Source of the DNA: Varroa destructor
Taxonomy: Eukaryota; Arthropoda; Arachnida; Mesostigmata; Varroidae
DNA length: 64,000 bases
Assembly (NCBI RefSeq): GCF_002443255.2
Contig: NW_019211458.1
Location: forward strand, 32,201,319 to 32,265,318
Reading direction: 5' to 3'
Shown: in pieces, positions 52,091 through 64,000 of the stretch
Layout of the letters: each line of letters begins with the position of its first letter
How positions within the stretch are numbered: position 1 is the stretch's first letter
The notes under the pieces: generated by a model
The model's database searches: none
Told to the model about the DNA's origin: nothing
Seen by the model: only the letters and a program-made list of their open reading frames with translations
Position numbers and translations under genes: made by a program

Positions 52091-55000
52091 TTCAAATCTA
52101 TTTAACTTCCAGCTTGACCACAAGCCAACAAGATTTTTCTACATTACCCATCATTCAAAGGAGTGGTTACATTAAAAACGTGTGGGTCACCATATCTGAA
52201 CTCAACTAATCTCACCGGAATAATTGTGTACAATTGGCGTCGTCGTTCTGCTTAAGGGAATTACTCAGTTTGAGAGAAACTTTTAAGTAAGTGAGAACGA
52301 GATGCAGGATCAAAACATGACGGATCGCGATCAGCAACAATCCCGACAGGACACACATTTTGTTTACTGGAGGTCTAACTGCCATCAACAGTAAGTAGCT
52401 TAGCAAGGCCGATAACACATTGCAATAATGAGAAAAGTGATTAATTCACAGAAAAGTACAGCTGCTTATATAGCAGACAGTAGCGAGAGGGGTCTTTTTG
52501 AACAGCGGTAAATTATTGTTTTCTAGTATTGTCGACGCTCCTCTCACGGATGATTACAAATGCGTCTTGTCAATTCGGCTCTCAAAACCATCAACGTATT
52601 AGTAACATCTCTAAGCAAAGTTGACGACGATAGAAACTTATGACTCTTTGCGACTGAACCGATCTTGAAAACCATCCTTCTTTTAGATAGTTTGTATCTG
52701 ATTTTCAACTACAATACTCATACTTGTTGGCATATTAGAGATACAAACCACTAATGATCACCAATCAGATCGCTTTTAGTTTCGGTCACCTGATAAACGG
52801 AACTGAGTACTGCAAATTCGAGTCGAGCTAACGGAAAGTCTTCGACCGTCTCCAGTAGAATCTCCAAATGAGACAAGGTAGCTCTACAGCCGCAACTGAA
52901 TAAATATCTACACTTATAATGAAGTCGTAATTACAAGACGAATAGCGTATACGCATGCGTAAAAAAGTCTCACCGCCAGTTTTGTACTGTCTTTCTTCAT
53001 TTTTCGCTAAAGCTATTAAATGTACGATACAAATGAGTTGAACTTTTCACTTTGGCTCAAATAACAGACTTTTCCAGAGTGCAAACATTGATACACTTCC
53101 ATTATATCAGCCCTCCCCTCTTCACGTGGGTAACATATTTCCCTTCTAATCTTGGGGACACGCGAGTTGTGGTCTGGACTTCAACCCGGCCGTAGATGGG
53201 CTTCGTTTTGTGTTGGGAGCCATGAAATCCCTAACGGCGGTATTGGACGTAAGGCTCGAAACGTAGAGGCAGGCGTCTTAGCTGATTCCGTTACGGCTTC
53301 TGCTACTGTTCTTGCAACCGCTAAAAAGTCGGGGTCCGATGCACTGAGCATACTGGTTTTTATTGCTGTTGCTTCGGCTACAACACGTATAAGATATGGT
53401 CGGGGCTAATGTCACGTCGCTGTTTTTCGTTCCCACAATCTCGATCGGTCCTGTTCAGCTTTATACAGGCTTGCTGTTTCCGCAATCGCACTGCCGACTT
53501 CCTCGAGCATTACGCCCTTGGGAGAGAATCTCAACCTTCAAGCAATCCCGATTAAACATTTCTATCGTTTCACCCAACGAACACAAGGTTGTAAAAAGAG
53601 CGGTCATCGTTGATCTATCGTCAAATGTGCCTGCACGCAAATGCAGCAGCATCTAGACGGCATTGTCCTAAACATTTTTCGCAACCTCGTCGTAGTAGTA
53701 TTATTAGATGGTCGCGCAGTGGTACGTTGACAACTACGTTACATTGTTTTTGGCCATCACGAGATCTCCAATGCTTCGCAAAAGCTCCAGTAAGCTGAAA
53801 CGATCTGCCACGGCCTTCCCGTAAATGCGTTTCAACGAGTCGGCCGTAAACTAATGGCACTTTTGGAAAACTTAACAGGTTGACATCTTTTGACGTTCAA
53901 GTAATCAAGGCTAGAGAGACAGCTAGCTCTGCAAGAGGCTCAGGATCACACTCGTTAATGAACGAATGAACCTACGACGAACTAGACCTTCTTGGCGACC
54001 TGCAATATAGACAGCACCGCTTTAACGATACAACGCATTTTACCTTAAATGCGATGAATTCGTATTGAGCTAGAATGTTATAGAGGCACAATAGGAATAC
54101 AAGTTAACTAACTAATGATTATTTTCACACTTATGCCAATGAATCCCTATTGTGGAAAAAAGCCTTAGTGTTTAGTATAAATAGCGCCATTTCAACCTGA
54201 GGGTACCTTTATATAGATAGAGTTTCTAGTAAGAGAAAACAAATATAGTATCAGATATTTTTTAAGACTATGCTAGCTTACGCTTTAGATAGAAGGTGAT
54301 TTTTTGATAAATATTTTCATCCACGTAAGCTGCATACTGTTACGAAGTTATGCTTTGCATTAAAACGGCAAAGATTGTCTATTACTTTTTCATAGTCTGT
54401 TTGCGCGAAGGCTCTGTGAAACTTAGAAAAACGTAATTTCATCACGGAGCCATTTGTCATGACAATTAACGATCAATGTAGACTTAAAAAAGACTTGTCC
54501 ACCCTCAATTTTGCCTTTTTTTTGCTATATATATAAGGCTGGCGTTTAATTCCAACGAAGTATACTACCATCCAACTTACGAAATAGATATTTCGCGCTG
54601 CGAAACATTATAGCAAAAGGTTGGCGTCAGCAGGCCTTCAGTGAGACCTATTTAAAAAATGATGATAAATCGTCCTTAATTGTATCGTATTAATTTACTG
54701 TTATTGACATGTTGATAATGGTTTGTTATATAGCAAAAGTATTAAAAAAAAAGATAGTAAAACAGTATCTCAATATGTATAACAATTTTATTTTTAAATG
54801 TTTGCAAAACAAAAAAGATTCTATTAACGCCATTTAGTGTTATCGAGGAAAGTGAATTTAGGAAACATTAGAGCCGATTTAAACGTCTACTTTTAACTAG
54901 AAATATAGGTGCCGAAGTTCGATTCTCGACAACCTTTTTATTAAACAGTGTCGCTCATCTCTACTTCAACCACAAGCCTGTTTTTTTTTAAGCCTCTAAA

Positions 55001-55863
55001 ACTGCTATTTCGATGACTAGGGTACTCTATCAGTGTAAGGTCTTCTGTAGTTTTCTATGGATGAAAAACATGAAAGAGTTACAAATGCGATACTTGCATT
55101 ATGCGTCGAGGACATGTTACGGTCGGGAATTTCTTGGGCGTAAAATGAAGCCGCACGGCCCATGGAGGGTCAAGGCGTCCCTACGTGAGATGATTCAAAA
55201 GTCGGTAGTTGCCGTTTGACAAATCGGATTGACTCTGTGAAGTGCATAGTAGAAAACCTGGCCCAAGGAAAACAATTATAGACAGACTTTTCAGCTGTGG
55301 GCGTCTGGTACGAGTTCAGAAAACCGATGAAGTGGCGTCGAATTTTCAAGTGAACTTCTGCGCTGCTTGTTGTTACCTACTGAAAGTTAACATGCTTGCC
55401 ATTCCTGCTAAGTAAGTTATATGAAGCAGTAAATAAACTTCGATATCACTAGATGAAAAAGCTCGTATCTTACGAAGGTAGGCTAAAGGTGCCTAAAAAT
55501 ATCAACTACAACAGTACATACTGACAGGCGAGACGATGGCTTTGAAGTAATTGAAAGAAAAAAAAACTGGGATTCTTATCCAGACTCAGAACCACGTAGA
55601 GGAAACATTATTGTACAAGTTGACATGTAAGATTTATATAAAGAGAACGATGGAAGTATCGTTCGGCCTAGTTAATTGTGATTATTGTTCTTAGGCTCTA
55701 TTTCGTTAGATACTTTTGTGAAACAATAGAACTGAACGTTCGTTTATAAAATAAGGAGAGCTGGATTTGATATCATGACCGCTTTGACGAATTTGGTTAT
55801 TTACAGCCGGATACAGTAGCATCTTTCGCAAAACTACATATGAGTATGTGGGTCAGGCATTTA

Positions 55864-55925
55864 AGCATGGCAATGAATCCTAAAACATAGAAATATGTTT
55901 TAGGGTTTATTTATCGCTTGGCATG
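55864..55925. repeat. Hairpin with 11-bp stem and GAAA loop, plus weak outer pairing
   Basis: CCTAAAACATA at 55879-55889 pairs exactly with TATGTTTTAGG at 55894-55904 across GAAA. Further out, GCATGGCAA at 55865 nearly pairs with TTGGCATGC ending at 55924, with one mismatch. Read as RNA this gives a stem, an internal loop and a GNRA-type tetraloop. Confidence 0.6.
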
Positions 55926-56950
55926 CACAGATGTAAGTTCTGTCTTCCAACAAAGTTGGTATCCGGGGTAATGTTATTGACCTGTCGAACTTTGTGTTCC
56001 TAATTCACTTTTCGTGGGGTTAGCCCAAAATTTTGGCGTTTTTCGAGAATACATCTATTCTTACAATTTCGTAACGTCCTAAAGAGGATATGAAAATAAA
56101 AACATGAAAAAAGTACACCTCAGGCTCATTTTTCCATGTATGTTTTCAATTTGTAGCAGTCATTTGTAGAACACTTATCATAAACAATTCGAGCCCGTAA
56201 CCGATCGACCTCTTTTTCAATTTTGGAATCCTGACTCCATTGTTTATAACGGCTTTACTGGACATTTCTTATCTAAAACACAACTTCATAACTCTGTTTA
56301 TTTAATTAACGAATAGTCTATTCGTCTTTAGAAAAAGAAATCAAAGAAAACTTGTTCGTTCATACCTAACCGCACATGTCAAACGTAAAAATCGAAAGAG
56401 TATCCTCCGATTTCGTAAATAAAAAACCTCACCTGTATGATACGTGCCGAGGCGAACAATTGAAACAGAATTTTTAAAAAAACGCGGGTTAGTTGATAAA
56501 AACGAACTTGTCACATAGAAATTAAGCCACGAAGCAAATTATACTATTATAGGATACAACTGCCTTGGGTGATTACGATAATTCTACCTATTACTTTTAT
56601 TACTACATATCAATTACGAGTTATACAAAGATGATTGTGTAACGATAACCAGCACTTAAACATATCACGGTTATTTCCAATCTAATCATAGTCATCACAC
56701 ATAGATACACGAACGGTTATACGTATAATCAGTGCATACATGTCACGATTGGATCTCATCCATAGATATTGAATGGTACGTAGTGTCGAAAATTGACCAG
56801 GGCAGAAACTTCTTTTTACTGCCGTTGTCCCAACGGTGTTTGTTTTTATGCGACGTATTCTACCACCTAGCCGTGTATACTTGCAGAGTTGACGGCGCCG
56901 CAAAAACTACACAAAGTTAACGGATCTTGCCGTTTGGGTTCTAACATCTA

Positions 56951-56997
56951 CTAACGTTAATGTTACTATTACGATACGATAATAACGGCACCGTTAG
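56951..56997. repeat. Imperfect hairpin
   Basis: CTAACG at the left end pairs with CGTTAG at the right, and inside them GTTACTATTACG pairs imperfectly with CGATAATAAC across a short ATA loop. It has internal mismatches and may be accidental. Confidence 0.4.
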
Positions 56998-59377
56998 TGA
57001 GTTTGGTTCTGTTTTTTTTTTTGTAGCTTTCATGTTCTTCGATCTATCTATGGTGGCCGGCAATGACGTCGACCCAATTTCGAAGTGATTGTAACTAATC
57101 GCCTGTGTATGTGTGTCTATGTACGATGGTTCAGTGCTGAGTAAGGGAAGTCTATTTTTCTTCTAGTTCCTCTTTTCGGGCTCTTATTGTTAAATGTTTT
57201 CTATATTCTATTCGTCTTCGTGCACTCTGCCCCTTTTCTACTGCCAGCGCCAATTCTGTGCGTGACCTTTATCGCTCGATAGGCACATGAAAGTCGGACA
57301 ATGACGATGTCAGGGTCTGTTCCAAGTTGTGCGCGTGCTGTGCAGGTAAATAAGTATTTCGAGTCTTATGTGCGGTACAGCTGTCAAACATTCCTTCAAC
57401 GGATGTATTAACATATAGGTGAAGGTACCACAGTTTAATTTACCAGTCAGCGGCCTGCGCATATCAGCGGTGTCGCACCTATCAATGAAAGCAGCAATAG
57501 TACCACTTGGACTTAGAACAGCGTGATTGAAACGTTTCGAATCCGTCACGTACGTACAGCAAAGTAGGCGAATAGGCGAAGAAATAGACAGTATGGTTCG
57601 TCTCGACCGACCGACTTTTTTGTTGAGGTGGTTATACGAGGATCCGGCAACATCTAGGGTATGTCATTCGTAAGGCAACAATTTAATTCTGTCAGTTTAT
57701 CTATTGGAAAAAGGCTGTCTTGGTGTGTGCTAGTCTTCTTGAGCTTGCCGGAGTTATCACACGGAGGTAGAGGAAAAGTCGGCCAAAAGTTATCGTTCAT
57801 CGACGACAGAAATTGACAGGAAACTGATTCGGACAAATCTGACCATCAGTTTCAGTTAAACTGATAATCGTTACACAGAGGTGCTGGATTCAACAAAGAT
57901 ACAGTAGATTAGTTGAAAGCATTGCTATAGACGTACGTTTAACGTGGAAGCAAAGAACGACAGTTAGGGTCGTTGCCACCTGATTGTCGTGAGCTATACC
58001 ATCTTCAGTCCTACGAATCGCTGCAATTTAAGCGGTACGTCCCTGAGTCAAATAATGAATTGCGAAAGATTGATTTCGTCGCCAAAGAATCCTTCGAACT
58101 AAATTAACCGGCGACTGGTTTTGCAGATCCGTGAAACATTGTGGTAGTTCTTGTCTTCTTCATAAATCTCGCCACCTTGCATGTCGAAGTCTTTCGGCCG
58201 AAATGACTGACTAGCTGTTGTGGCTTACTGGGTGAGCGATATCATAATGCTGCACACGAACTCATCTATCGCCACTGGACATCTATCTAATGCACTAATG
58301 TATTGAAGATCTAGATTCTATTTAGATTGTGGTTGATACCTACCCAGGCTGGCCGATCGTTGATCTGTGATAATTACCCTGAACGTGCGCAGGGAAAACA
58401 ACAATTAACAACACGTGCTCATGCCCCCTTTTTTTCGACGAAAATGTGCATTGTATTGTTTTTTTGTTTTTTCTTTCTAACCACAGCGATTATTACGACT
58501 CTAAATGGTGCCAGTAAACTAACAATCAGATAGCGTCTTCACGAATTGACGAAAGATTAGCTACACACTCTCTAGTAGACCATCGAACCGTTTCTATTGC
58601 GTTGGCTATTATCACGCTGAGGTTCCTGAACTTATGGCTAGCAATCTGTTTTTAGTGCTTACGTGTTAGGCCTTGTCTTCAAATAACGTCCTAATGAGCA
58701 TTTTGTCACGTATAGCATATTATTAGGTTTTCTAATTGTAAAATGTGTTTATTTCAAACGAACAGGGTACTCCCGTTGAGGACTCTCGGAGATGTGACGT
58801 TGTCCTAAGCTTACATATACATATAGCTATTATAGGGTCTAGTCAACATAATTTTTAAAGCTGTTATCGTAGAAAAAACTTCCACTCTGAGTTACTCCGA
58901 AATATGGCGTTTATGGATCTGGAAAGGCGTCATAAGCCGTTTGCAAACCCGGTTTACAGACCGTGTCTTTCGACTGCGCAATTTTAAGCATGAAAGGTTC
59001 AACTAGGGCTAATTTTGCAACGGTTTCACGAGCTTGACCTGTAAGTGCGGTGCGAAAAACGTAGAGTCGGCGTCGCGAGTTGTTCAAGGATCCGAATAAA
59101 AAAAATGCGATTGCAATTTAATTAGCAATTTCTTTCTCTGGAAATGTAAGGACTGTGTACATATAAACTTATAACTTAAACATTTGTAAGCTTTATAGTT
59201 GATGTCCGTTGTCTTATATAGTTCTCAATGTATTCAGCATTTAACACCACTATACGTACCCAGCATCGCGACTTTTCAGATAAGCAACCCAGATATATAC
59301 GACTGTAGACATAACTAGTCAATGAAATTCTTCTTGTGCACATAAGTATTATGTCGTTGAGCTTGTAGCACTCTGTA

Positions 59378-59399
59378 TATAATATATATATATACACAC
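59378..59399. repeat. Short (TA)n-(CA)n microsatellite
   Basis: TATATAATATATATATAT followed by ACACAC. Confidence 0.85.
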
Positions 59400-62179
59400 T
59401 CGATTCCAAACTTTTATTATTATATAAGGCTAAAGCGGGCTAGATAGATTCAACCTTTTCACCTGACCCGATGTTCCTTGCTGTTACAGTTCGAAGCAAT
59501 AAAAATCTCACTTGGTAAATTTAGTATACATATTAATATTACCTAGATACCGAAAAGTGTTGACTGCCTTTAAGCAAACGAAGAAATTCTATTACTAGGT
59601 GCAATTTCGGTCGATGGTTTTCGATGGTCACTTCTCTAAATAAATAGAATAAAGTAGAATCTAAATTAAGAGAGTTCTGCAGATACCGAAACAGATTGGG
59701 CAGTAAAGTAAATGTTTTTTGTTAACATAATTTTAGTGAACGTAACCTATTTTCCATCACCCGTGATAAGACGTTTTAGAAATGGCCTGTACTGCACCTG
59801 TGGTATGGCATCTAAACATCGAGCTCCTTTTTGCAATCAACTAGTTTTCTGCAAAGCTGTTTTTTTGTGCTAGATGTTTATAGCTAATGTTAAAATTTTT
59901 CTTTTCTCAACTTAAATTTCGTCTACTTTTGTTTGAATTTCACAAACAAAAACGACAGGACTATCTCTAGGCCGTTTCCCCAGAAGTACCACATTTTTTT
60001 TATTTGTACTTTTATTTAAGATACCATTTCTACTTTTACCGTGATCTAGCTAGTCATTTCAGAAATTCCACTTAACCCTTAAGCTGTTAGGTAAACGTAA
60101 TTCTAATAAATTTATCATACGATTACAATTAAATTCCAGTTTACAAATGGCATCAATGTCAATTCATGCGATAGAACTCGTGTTAGCTGAAACATCTGAC
60201 CTGACTACCGGTCGATACTTGTGGGACAGCTAAGTATTTTATTTGTACTCTATTGCTAAACAATAAACAATCAAACTCATTGCTTCATTCTTCAACCCGT
60301 TTTGTCTCTCGTAAAGCCAACTATTCGAAGGCCACTGCGACTCCAGCATGTAGGTATAAAACGAAATGTCGTTTTAGAATAAAGTTCAAACATATTTCGC
60401 CGCAAAATATATCTAGCTTAATTGCGCATTTATCGCACACCGTAAACAATCCTCATCACAGACTAGAATTTGCCGCAGATAATTATACCGGAGCCATGCA
60501 TGACCACGGCTGTTGTACAGCTTTAGTCTGCTAAAGCTGGCGCTCCTCCACTTTGCTGGAACAAAATATAGCTCGCGGACGTGCCATTCAAAGGCCAGCT
60601 TTACATCGCACAATAGAGCTTCATGTGGACTAAATTGTTACCCTTGACCTGCCTAATTTGGCGATAGTACTTTGATTGGCTTTCTAGCTGGACAGACTCG
60701 CAGTGGCCTACAAAGCCTAGATAGCTTCATCGGGCAGAGTTATACGGCTCAACGACATAGGTGTCATAAATTGATAGTTCTTCCAAAATGGTTGAGTTGT
60801 AATGGGCCCACTTCGACGATATTATATAGAAGCCGGAGACGCATACACTGGTATCAGTTTTCTTCTTTTTGTTGTTTTAACTAGATTGTTAAGCAAAACT
60901 TTGCCCGATATAGCCCTCCTTTCCTCTACACATGTATATATAGATCGCACAGCATTTTTATATTTGATAGGAAACCGTTAGTTCTAAATTCAGGCGAGAT
61001 AAACAGTAACATGGCAAGCGGTCCGACAAAATTCTTCACCATCTAATGGGCTAAGCAACATGGTTTTGCCCCGTGTTTCTTCATTCCTGCAGTAATCAAT
61101 TACAATAGACAACGCTGTACTTCCTTAAACACGGGTAGGTATAGCCCGCAGAGCAAGCGGATTAAAGACTAAATCGCGATTATATAATATGCCAGGCTTG
61201 TTTATAAGCACCAGCAAGCTAAGGCAACCGTTCGATCTTTAGAGAAGCAAAATACGTAATAATAACATCCGGCTGATGTTACCTATTTAAATAACCATGT
61301 ATGGAAGTTGTACAACAATGGATGTAGTTGTACACAGTTCTATAAGGTAGGTGTAGATGTAAACATATGGATATATTTCTCCCATTCAGCGCATTAACGA
61401 AGTCTCACATATTCAAGCTGTACCTATTATCTGTATGGAAATAGATGCACATGCCTGACTTAGAAATGGACAGGCTAATGATAACGCAGCTCAGTAATCC
61501 GGCGATGGACCGAACGTACGCATTAGAGATTTGATTCGTTATTAAATCAGAAAAATTATAAAAAGTGTCTTCGAAGACATCGCTTGACGTACGGTAGCAA
61601 ACGTCTACCCTTGAATGTCAGCGTCAGCCTATCCGGTAACTTCGATGGCGAACGCACACAGTGGTTCGTATGGGTTGGAGCTCGTCTGTCCGTGTGAGGT
61701 ACTTTATATTTTTTTTTATTATATAGTGGTTTATTAGAGATACGTAACACAAATACTAGTGGAGGTCGTACCAGCAATACAATGTAATGTTCAATTATTA
61801 GCGTCAACTGATTCGGTGTTGTGCCACCTTTGAGGTTTTTGAAATTCTATTCGGAGACAGCTATTCAGCATTAAAGTGCCATATTTTCACGTAATAATTC
61901 ACATATGCCAGACGCCATCAAAGCCATGCCAGGACAAACGATTTACTGGAAAAGCATCGTGAACGACCCTCGATGCTTGTCGTGACAGATTCGAGTGATT
62001 TATGTGACGACATTTGTGATTTTGTATTTGTTTACCTTTTCGTCCATTCACTATGCGTCTATAGTTGCTACGCGTCGGTGCCTAATGAAGACGCGACATT
62101 AATCAGTCACCATTGGTCGATGCTATGCTAAAAAATACCTAAACTTTGTAGGTACTCTGAGATCGCATTGAAGATTTTC

Positions 62180-62218
62180 ATAAAAGCGGTCGCGCGCGTG
62201 TGGTGTGATCGCTTTTAT
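62180..62218. repeat. 12-bp hairpin with GC-alternating loop
   Basis: ATAAAAGCGGTC pairs with GATCGCTTTTAT at 62207-62218, with one G:T pair if transcribed. The 15-base loop, GCGCGCGTGTGGTGT, is purine-pyrimidine alternating in its first part. Confidence 0.6.
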
Positions 62219-63370
62219 TGTAATGGTCATATTTGCTGTTACCGATTATATGATCGCTGGTTAACTTTTCCATATCATTCAATCGTCTGTTCTCGTCTTT
62301 TTTGTCAGTAGTATTTACTGCCTCCACCGTGCTTACTTCAGTGTGCTAACTGGTCTGCTCACTCATTGAAACCTTTATTAATCACGATCTCATCGCTACA
62401 TGACAGCGTTGCAAGTAAACGACACGTAGCAACAACAAATAACAGTATATGAAGTCATAGTGACGCTACGGGAGTGGAGAGCGCTGTGAAAGAAATTGTA
62501 ACTTAGCAAGGCAAAAAAAAAAAAAAATACCTTTGTGTTCTCAACAATATGGAACAAATGTGCAACGCAAACACTCTAATCCGGCTAGGAAACGCGAGCA
62601 TGATGAAGTACAAGACTTATCGCTTTAGATTTCTACAGGATTACAAGACTTTAGATTTCAATCTGGTCTCTCTACGCGTATTTTCTCGATCTATTGGATA
62701 TTTTCGATAATTCGGTGTTAAATCCCGCAAGGCCCTCAAGTGTACACACAAAAAGAGTGTAGTTAAAATCTGCAACGGTAAACATGAAAGTCTATTTTAC
62801 GTAAAGTAAACATAGATTATAGCGTTGTATATATTAGTAGGAGAATGATGATATGCTAATGGCTGTGTATGTGCGTGGCCGCATTTGACTGTCGTCTAAC
62901 CAAGCTTAACAATGTCCCCTTGTCATTTCTGCTAACTGTCTGACCCTACAAGCCACTGTATTTCCATTGTTAGAAGTGACCAAAAAAAAGCGCCGTTGAG
63001 TTACTGAAGCAAAATCTGGGAAAGCAACGTGTAGAAAATTATAGTGCGTTTAGACAATGCGACAGCTCTAACAGTCATCATCGTGGCACTGTCAAGCAAC
63101 CTACAATTTGCTTCTCGTCCCCCCTTTTCATCTATTTTAGAATTCGCAGCGAGTCTATATTTCGCTGGACTGTTAGTTTACATGTTTGGAAATTGTCGTC
63201 TGATTGGCATAGGGCCACTGGACATTGGTCGGGGCTATTGCATTGATCCGTGAAATCTATTTTCGTGCGTCACGCCGCCGTATCGCAACAGCTTCTGCTG
63301 GCTACAATAGTTGCCATCGCTGTTAGTTGTAGTTTAACGGCGACGAAAAATCTCCTCGTCGATTCGTATA

Positions 63371-63394
63371 GGCGAAGGCGAAGGCGAAGGCGAA
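63371..63394 (+). repeat. Four tandem GGCGAA units
   Basis: A perfect 6-bp unit repeated four times. One frame would read alternating Arg codons, but no supportable ORF contains it. Confidence 0.9.
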
Positions 63395-64000
63395 TCAGCC
63401 AAGAAGTGCTCCGAGCATAAGCCACAAAAGGCCACAAAATAATAGAGAATTCTCACTCGCAACAGTGGCTGAAGGAACGGATACACCTTTTGCCTCTTCG
63501 CCATTCAGCTTAATCGTGTCCGCTCGTGTCTTGATTCTCCTGCTCGAGGGAGTGGGGTGAACGAGCAACTTGTGGAGCAGTACATGACTTTGTCATTGGA
63601 GTCGACCTAAATAGCAGGTCGTTCCCACAGTTCGTGGCAGCTATTCCGCTTTGTACGATGACAGGCGTGTCTTGTGTTAAACAAAAGTATCATTTGAACT
63701 ACTCGCACTAATTTAGAATCCCTTTGAAGTGACGCTTATTCGAATTGTACCTAAAAAGACACTGGAATCAGAGATTTCTTCCTGGCTCAATGGGCAGCCC
63801 CTTTCAAATAGGACATAGCATGCAAAAACTATCGTTTTTAAGCTAAGAAATAGCTCAGTTATTTGCGCTATAATGATATTTATCTAAACCCATTGAGTTT
63901 TACACCCTATATAGTATTGCTGCTCCGGTGCCGCGTCCCGTACCTTCAGGAACGTAAACTGTTTCTTTAATTTGGCGTACACTGAAGCGACTATTTACAA

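Larger units (their letters stand above)
52100..64000. other. Non-coding, no supported gene
   Basis: AT-rich, with a GC-richer patch at 53150-53860 where frames are open on both strands but break repeatedly. It contains three hairpins (55864, 56951, 62180) and the GGCGAA repeat. Confidence 0.6.

Noticed and set aside
53180..53860. Minus-strand helical-looking frames (for example VADRFSLLELLRSIGDLV and VARTVAEAVTESAK) that suggested a sorting-nexin-like pseudogene
   Set aside because: I could not align them to any family from memory, the frames break repeatedly, and the plus strand is equally open.

Overview
This window looks like arthropod nuclear DNA from a draft assembly. It is AT-rich and mostly non-coding, with TA microsatellites, GT-AG split exons and one 100-N gap. 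The strongest taxonomic clue is a broken cuticle-protein copy near 30.0-30.5 kb, whose chitin-binding motif order fits chelicerates. A mite such as a parasitiform is my best guess; this is inference. I see no bacterial gene organisation, rRNA, convincing tRNA or CRISPR array.

Layout. From 1 to about 29.9 kb I find no gene I can name. There are simple repeats, a 20-bp perfect palindrome at 8448-8467, a few isolated ORFs of uncertain value, the assembly gap at 17885-17984, and a possible BEL/Pao-like remnant near 28.5 kb. At 29978-30460 (+) lies the cuticle-protein pseudogene, readable only by changing frame several times. From 30.5 to 45.3 kb the sequence is again mainly non-coding. It holds two adjacent hairpins at 34327-34413, a G-run at 37725-37744 and a possible first exon starting MGQCISK at 40563 (-).

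The one gene I can support well is on the minus strand, 48801 down to 45630. It has three exons whose splice phases agree (2/1 at both junctions), a stop codon, and an AATAAA 264 bases after the stop. The readable protein is 744 residues, mostly disordered, with a PP1-docking-like RIVKF motif. Its 5' end is not settled. A GC-rich block at about 50.3-52.1 kb lies upstream and could hold its promoter or a 5' exon. From 52.1 to 64 kb I find no supportable gene.

Many ORFs of 60-125 codons occur here, but at this base composition open runs of that length are expected by chance, so most are left out. I find no clear new multi-gene system. The items most worth checking are the orphan PP1-motif gene, the decayed cuticle gene and the long perfect hairpin.
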